Positions 60,398 to 64,000 of a stretch of DNA of 64,000 bases are shown in pieces. Origin of the DNA: Bacteroidales bacterium (GTDB lineage: Bacteria; Bacteroidota; Bacteroidia; Bacteroidales; UBA932). The first letter of the stretch is position 1; every line of letters starts with the position of its first letter. A model generated the notes under the pieces. That model searched no databases. It was not told where the DNA came from and saw nothing but the letters and a program-made list of their open reading frames with translations. The stretch spans positions 20,646 through 84,645 of the forward strand of contig JAAYCA010000036.1 in assembly GCA_012744435.1 (NCBI GenBank), given 5' to 3'. Both the position numbers and the translations under genes were made by a program.

Positions 60398-62013
60398 CAG
60401 TATTGCTGGATCCGCTCGCTGACCAGCGCCTGGCGGAGCGTATCGTCGTGGCGGATGCGGATCTGCACGCCGGCTTTCTGGAAATAGTAGCGAACGGCGA
60501 TCTCCTCTTCGATGAAAGGAATGATTTCGTCTTTCTTAAGGCGCAGGAAATCCTCCTTCTCCATGTTGAGCGAGGCCTCCAGGGCATCGAGCTGCGGCTT
60601 CATCGTTTCATCGAGGCCGTCGAGCCGGAGTTCCTCTTTCGCCCGGTCGAAATAAGTCTTGGCGGAGGAACGGTAGTCGAATTCCTTGTCTTTGGCATAC
60701 GCGATGAAATCCTCGTAGTCGGCGTCCCGGAAGTGGAAATCCTCCAGCGCGGGGATGCTTTCATGCTTCCTGACAAACTCCAGGGCATACTGCTCGATGA
60801 TGCCGTAGGTCACCAGCGAATAGGTCAGCCGGCTGTACTCCCGGAAATCGAGCTTGACATCCGGGGTGATGCCGCCGCCGTCGCGCACCGTGCGCCCGTG
60901 GGCGGTCTTGAATTCCTGTGTCAGCGAGTCGGGGATGGCGGCCACGCTCCCGTCTTCCCGCCGCTGGGCGTAATCGATGGCCTGCACGCAGCGGCCGGAG
61001 GGTGTATAGTACTTGGCGGTCGTAACCTTGAGCTCGCCGCCGTAAGGCAGCGGGCGGATGCTCTGCACGAGGCCTTTGCCGAAAGTGCGCTCGCCCATGA
61101 TGGTGGCGCGGTCCATGTCCTGGAGCGCGCCCGCCACGATCTCCGAGGCGGAGGCGGAGCCGGAATCCACCAGCACGATCACCGGCAGTTTCGTGTCGAC
61201 GGGCTCCTGCGTGGTCTTGAGGGTGTAGCTGGCACGGGCATCCCTGCCCTTGGCGGACACGACCACGGACCCTTTGGGTACGAAGATCGACACGATGTCC
61301 ACGGCCTCGTTCATCAGACCGCCGCCGTTGGCGCGCAGGTCCAGCACGAGGGTCTTCATGCCCTGTTTCTTGAGCGCGATGACGCGTTCGCGCATATCTG
61401 CGGCAACGCCGTCGGAGAAACCGGTCTGGGAGATGTAGCCCACGCCGCCGTCCAGCATGCCGTCGTATTCGATATCGTCCAGCTTGATGCGCTCGCGGGT
61501 CACGGTGACGTCCACCTCCTGCCCGCTGCGCAGTTTCTTGACATGGAAGACCACCTGTGTCCCGGGATCGCCGCGCATCTTTTCGCTGCACTGCTGGGAA
61601 GTGAGTCCGACCACGGATTCCCCGTCGATGGCCATGATCTCGTCGCCGCACACCAGGCCGTATTTCTGGGCCGGGGAGTCGGCGTAAGGTTCATTGATGA
61701 TGACGTTGCCCTGTACGTCCGGTTTGTAGATGACCGCGCCGATGCCGCCATAACTCTTGTGGATCAGCATCTGCAGGTCTTCGTTCTCCTCCTCGGGGAT
61801 ATAGACCGTGTACGGGTCCAGGTCTGCGAGCATGGCGTCCACGCCACGCCGCTCGATGCGGTCCACGGGCAGCGAGTCTACGTAGGAACGGTTCAGTTCC
61901 TGGAGGATGGCGGTCTGGATTTCGGTCCACTTGCCGAGTTTGAAACGGGGGGACTGGGCGGACGCGGCGAGCGTCAGGCCAAGCAGTCCTATGAGGAAAA
62001 AGGTTCTTTTCAT
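60397..62013 (-). CDS. S41 family C-terminal processing peptidase with PDZ domain
   Basis: Start taken at 62013; LDPYTVYIPEEENEDLQMLIHKSYGGIGAVIY; PDZ AQKYGLVCGDEIMAIDGESVVGLT; VLVDSGSASASEIVAGALQDMDRATIMGERTFGKGLVQ. Confidence 0.96.
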   Translation of the reverse strand: MKRTFFLIGLLGLTLAASAQSPRFKLGKWTEIQTAILQELNRSYVDSLPVDRIERRGVDAMLADLDPYTVYIPEEENEDLQMLIHKSYGGIGAVIYKPDVQGNVIINEPYADSPAQKYGLVCGDEIMAIDGESVVGLTSQQCSEKMRGDPGTQVVFHVKKLRSGQEVDVTVTRERIKLDDIEYDGMLDGGVGYISQTGFSDGVAADMRERVIALKKQGMKTLVLDLRANGGGLMNEAVDIVSIFVPKGSVVVSAKGRDARASYTLKTTQEPVDTKLPVIVLVDSGSASASEIVAGALQDMDRATIMGERTFGKGLVQSIRPLPYGGELKVTTAKYYTPSGRCVQAIDYAQRREDGSVAAIPDSLTQEFKTAHGRTVRDGGGITPDVKLDFREYSRLTYSLVTYGIIEQYALEFVRKHESIPALEDFHFRDADYEDFIAYAKDKEFDYRSSAKTYFDRAKEELRLDGLDETMKPQLDALEASLNMEKEDFLRLKKDEIIPFIEEEIAVRYYFQKAGVQIRIRHDDTLRQALVSERIQQY

Positions 62014-62023
62014 CTTGTCAAAT

Positions 62024-62872
62024 TTATTGCGTGGCATAGAGCAGCAGGGCGATGCCTGCCATCATCAGGACCATATCCAGGGCCTTGTCCTTGATATGCC
62101 CCTCCTTCAGGATCAGCGCGCCGCCCAGGAAGGTGACCAGGACGGAACTGCGACGGACCGTCGAGATCACGGACATCATGGCGCCCGGCTGCTTGACGGC
62201 ATAGAAGTACAGCGCGTCGGCCGCGGTGATCAGGACGGCGATCAGGAGGATCTTCCAGTCCCAGACGAAGGGCTCGAAATGTTCCCGGTCCGTGAAATAC
62301 CTGACCAGCAAAATCAGGGCCAGCAGGAGGGTGATATAGAGATTGGTCCAGCTCTGGAGCGCCAGGGGCTCGAAACCTGTGATGATGTGCTTGTCGTAAA
62401 GGGCGCTTGCCGCGCCGGAAATCACGGAGACGATCATATAGACCATTCCCTTGGCGGAGGTCTTCCTGTCCGTCTCGTGCCGCTTGGAGCGGGAACTCAG
62501 GAAGAGGGCGGCCATCACGATGGCCACGCCCAGCCACTGCAGGGCGTTGAGGCGCTCGCCGAAGAGGATGATGGAGAAGATGACCACGAACATCGGCCGG
62601 GAGGCCTTGATCGTGCTGACCGTCGTCAGCGGGAGGTGCTTCATCGCAATCAGCCCGGACACCCAGGAGGTCGAGACCAGGACGGCCTTGAAGATGAGGC
62701 GGAGGTGGCCCGACGGGGAGAGCGGCGAGAGGAAGGGGCAGAGGAAGAGGGTGGTGAGACCGGTGGCGCCGATCAGAATCCAATAGACCCCGTTGCGTTT
62801 GAGCGCCTGCTTCTTGACGATATCATAGGAGCCAAGAAGCAGAGCGGAACAGACGGTAAGCCAAAGCCACAT
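62024..62872 (-). CDS. EamA/DMT family transporter
   Basis: 282-aa multi-TM protein; [36 protein letters not shown]...[43 protein letters not shown]. Confidence 0.88.
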   Translation of the reverse strand: MWLWLTVCSALLLGSYDIVKKQALKRNGVYWILIGATGLTTLFLCPFLSPLSPSGHLRLIFKAVLVSTSWVSGLIAMKHLPLTTVSTIKASRPMFVVIFSIILFGERLNALQWLGVAIVMAALFLSSRSKRHETDRKTSAKGMVYMIVSVISGAASALYDKHIITGFEPLALQSWTNLYITLLLALILLVRYFTDREHFEPFVWDWKILLIAVLITAADALYFYAVKQPGAMMSVISTVRRSSVLVTFLGGALILKEGHIKDKALDMVLMMAGIALLLYATQ

Positions 62873-62886
62873 GGTGCGCAGGAGAT

Positions 62887-62920
62887 TTTGACAAAGTTAA
62901 CCATAAATTTTGTATTTTTG
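62887..62920 (+). promoter_or_regulatory. uvrA promoter TTTG-N22-TATTTTTG, very short 5' leader
   Basis: TATTTTTG (62913-62920) matches TAnnTTTG; ATG at 62932, only 11 nt away. Confidence 0.55.
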
Positions 62921-62931
62921 TCTTCGCTTCC

Positions 62932-64000
62932 ATGAAAGAGAGCCAGATCGAAATCCGTGGCGCCAGGGCCCACAACCTCAAGCATGTCGACGTTGATATT
63001 CCGCGCCGGAAGTTTGTGGTAATCACCGGGATCAGCGGCAGCGGCAAGTCATCGCTCGCATTCGACACCCTCTATGCCGAGGGGCAGCGGCGTTATATGA
63101 ACACCCTCTCCCCCTATGCCAAGCACTTCATGGGCATTCTCGAGAAGCCCGAGGTGGAGAGCATCAGCGGGCTGAGTCCCATCATCGCCATCGAGCAGAA
63201 GACCACCGGCAGCAATCCCCGCTCTACGGTGGGCACCATCACGGAGATCGCCGACTTCCTGCGCCTGCTGTACGCCCGCGCCTCCACGGCCTATTCGCCG
63301 GTGAGCGGCAAGGAAATGGTCCGTTACACCGACGCCCAGATCGTGGACCTGATCCTGCGGGAATACCGGGGACGCAAGTGCCTGCTGCTCGCACCGCTCG
63401 TGCGCGGCCGGAAGGGCCACTATCGCGAACTCTTCGATTCCCTGCGGAAGAAGGGCTACCTGCAGGCCCGTATCGACGGGGAGATCCGCGAGCTTAACGA
63501 CGTGGAGGCCGTGGACCGCTACAAAGGGCACTTCATCGAGCTCGTCGTGGACAAGCTCAAGCCCTCCGACGGGGACGAGGCGCGCGTACGCAGCTCCGTC
63601 GCTTCCGCCCTGGGACTCGGAAAAGGTTCCCTGGCGGTGCTGGATATGGAGAGCGGCGCGCTGCACCATTATTCCAAGCATCTGGTGGATCCGGAGAACG
63701 GCATTTCCCTGCAGGAACCGGCGCCGCACACCTTTTCCTTCAATTCGCCAGAAGGCTATTGCCCCCATTGCAAGGGCCTCGGGACGGTACCTGACGTGAG
63801 TATGGACACCATCGTTCCGGATCCCCGGAAATCCATCGCGGACGGGGGTATCGCCCCGCTGGGGCGTATCCGCGACGGGCGGAAGTTCGACCTGGTGCGC
63901 GCGATTGCGCGCAAACATGATTTTTCGCTGTATGAACCCATCGCGGCGTTGCCGGACGAGGTCGTAACGCTGCTGATCTACGGTTCCGACGAATTCTACC
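62932..64000 (+). CDS. uvrA: excinuclease ABC subunit A (3' truncated by window edge)
   Basis: [106 protein letters not shown]; open to position 64000. Not in the supplied ORF track. Confidence 0.96.
   Translation, partial: MKESQIEIRGARAHNLKHVDVDIPRRKFVVITGISGSGKSSLAFDTLYAEGQRRYMNTLSPYAKHFMGILEKPEVESISGLSPIIAIEQKTTGSNPRSTVGTITEIADFLRLLYARASTAYSPVSGKEMVRYTDAQIVDLILREYRGRKCLLLAPLVRGRKGHYRELFDSLRKKGYLQARIDGEIRELNDVEAVDRYKGHFIELVVDKLKPSDGDEARVRSSVASALGLGKGSLAVLDMESGALHHYSKHLVDPENGISLQEPAPHTFSFNSPEGYCPHCKGLGTVPDVSMDTIVPDPRKSIADGGIAPLGRIRDGRKFDLVRAIARKHDFSLYEPIAALPDEVVTLLIYGSDEFY

Overview
The window is a high-GC chromosomal segment with Bacteroidales character: a SusC/SusD pair, TTTG/TAnnTTTG-type promoter boxes and several Bacteroidetes-typical gene neighbourhoods. 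About 47 CDS are supported; the genes at both edges are truncated (indolepyruvate oxidoreductase alpha on the left, UvrA on the right). No tRNA, rRNA, CRISPR array, transposase or prophage was seen.

The left 23 kb is a polysaccharide/glycoside utilization locus (PUL). It encodes SusC/SusD, a GH3 glycosidase, three CE1-like esterases, three DUF1593/Sde182-type nucleoside-hydrolase-like lipoproteins and a further secreted nucleoside-hydrolase-like protein. It also encodes a RhaT-like permease, a FucI/AraA-superfamily isomerase, a GlpK-like FGGY kinase, a two-subunit transketolase and a divergent DeoR regulator. The rest is mostly housekeeping: rlmH, efp, ispH, cmk, lptB, dnaX, metG, dnaG, recQ, serA/serC, pbpC/alpha-2-macroglobulin, recO and uvrA.

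Main leads:
(1) The PUL looks like a pathway for an acylated furanoside or unusual pentose; D-apiose is one candidate.
(2) Two homologous, oppositely oriented ~126-133 bp inverted-repeat elements sit in frame inside the dnaX linker.
(3) A shared AAAAGAAATCGAAA motif occurs at PUL promoters and is a candidate DeoR operator.
(4) A structured intergenic region after deoR may be a small RNA.

All family names come from reading the translations; no database search was run.
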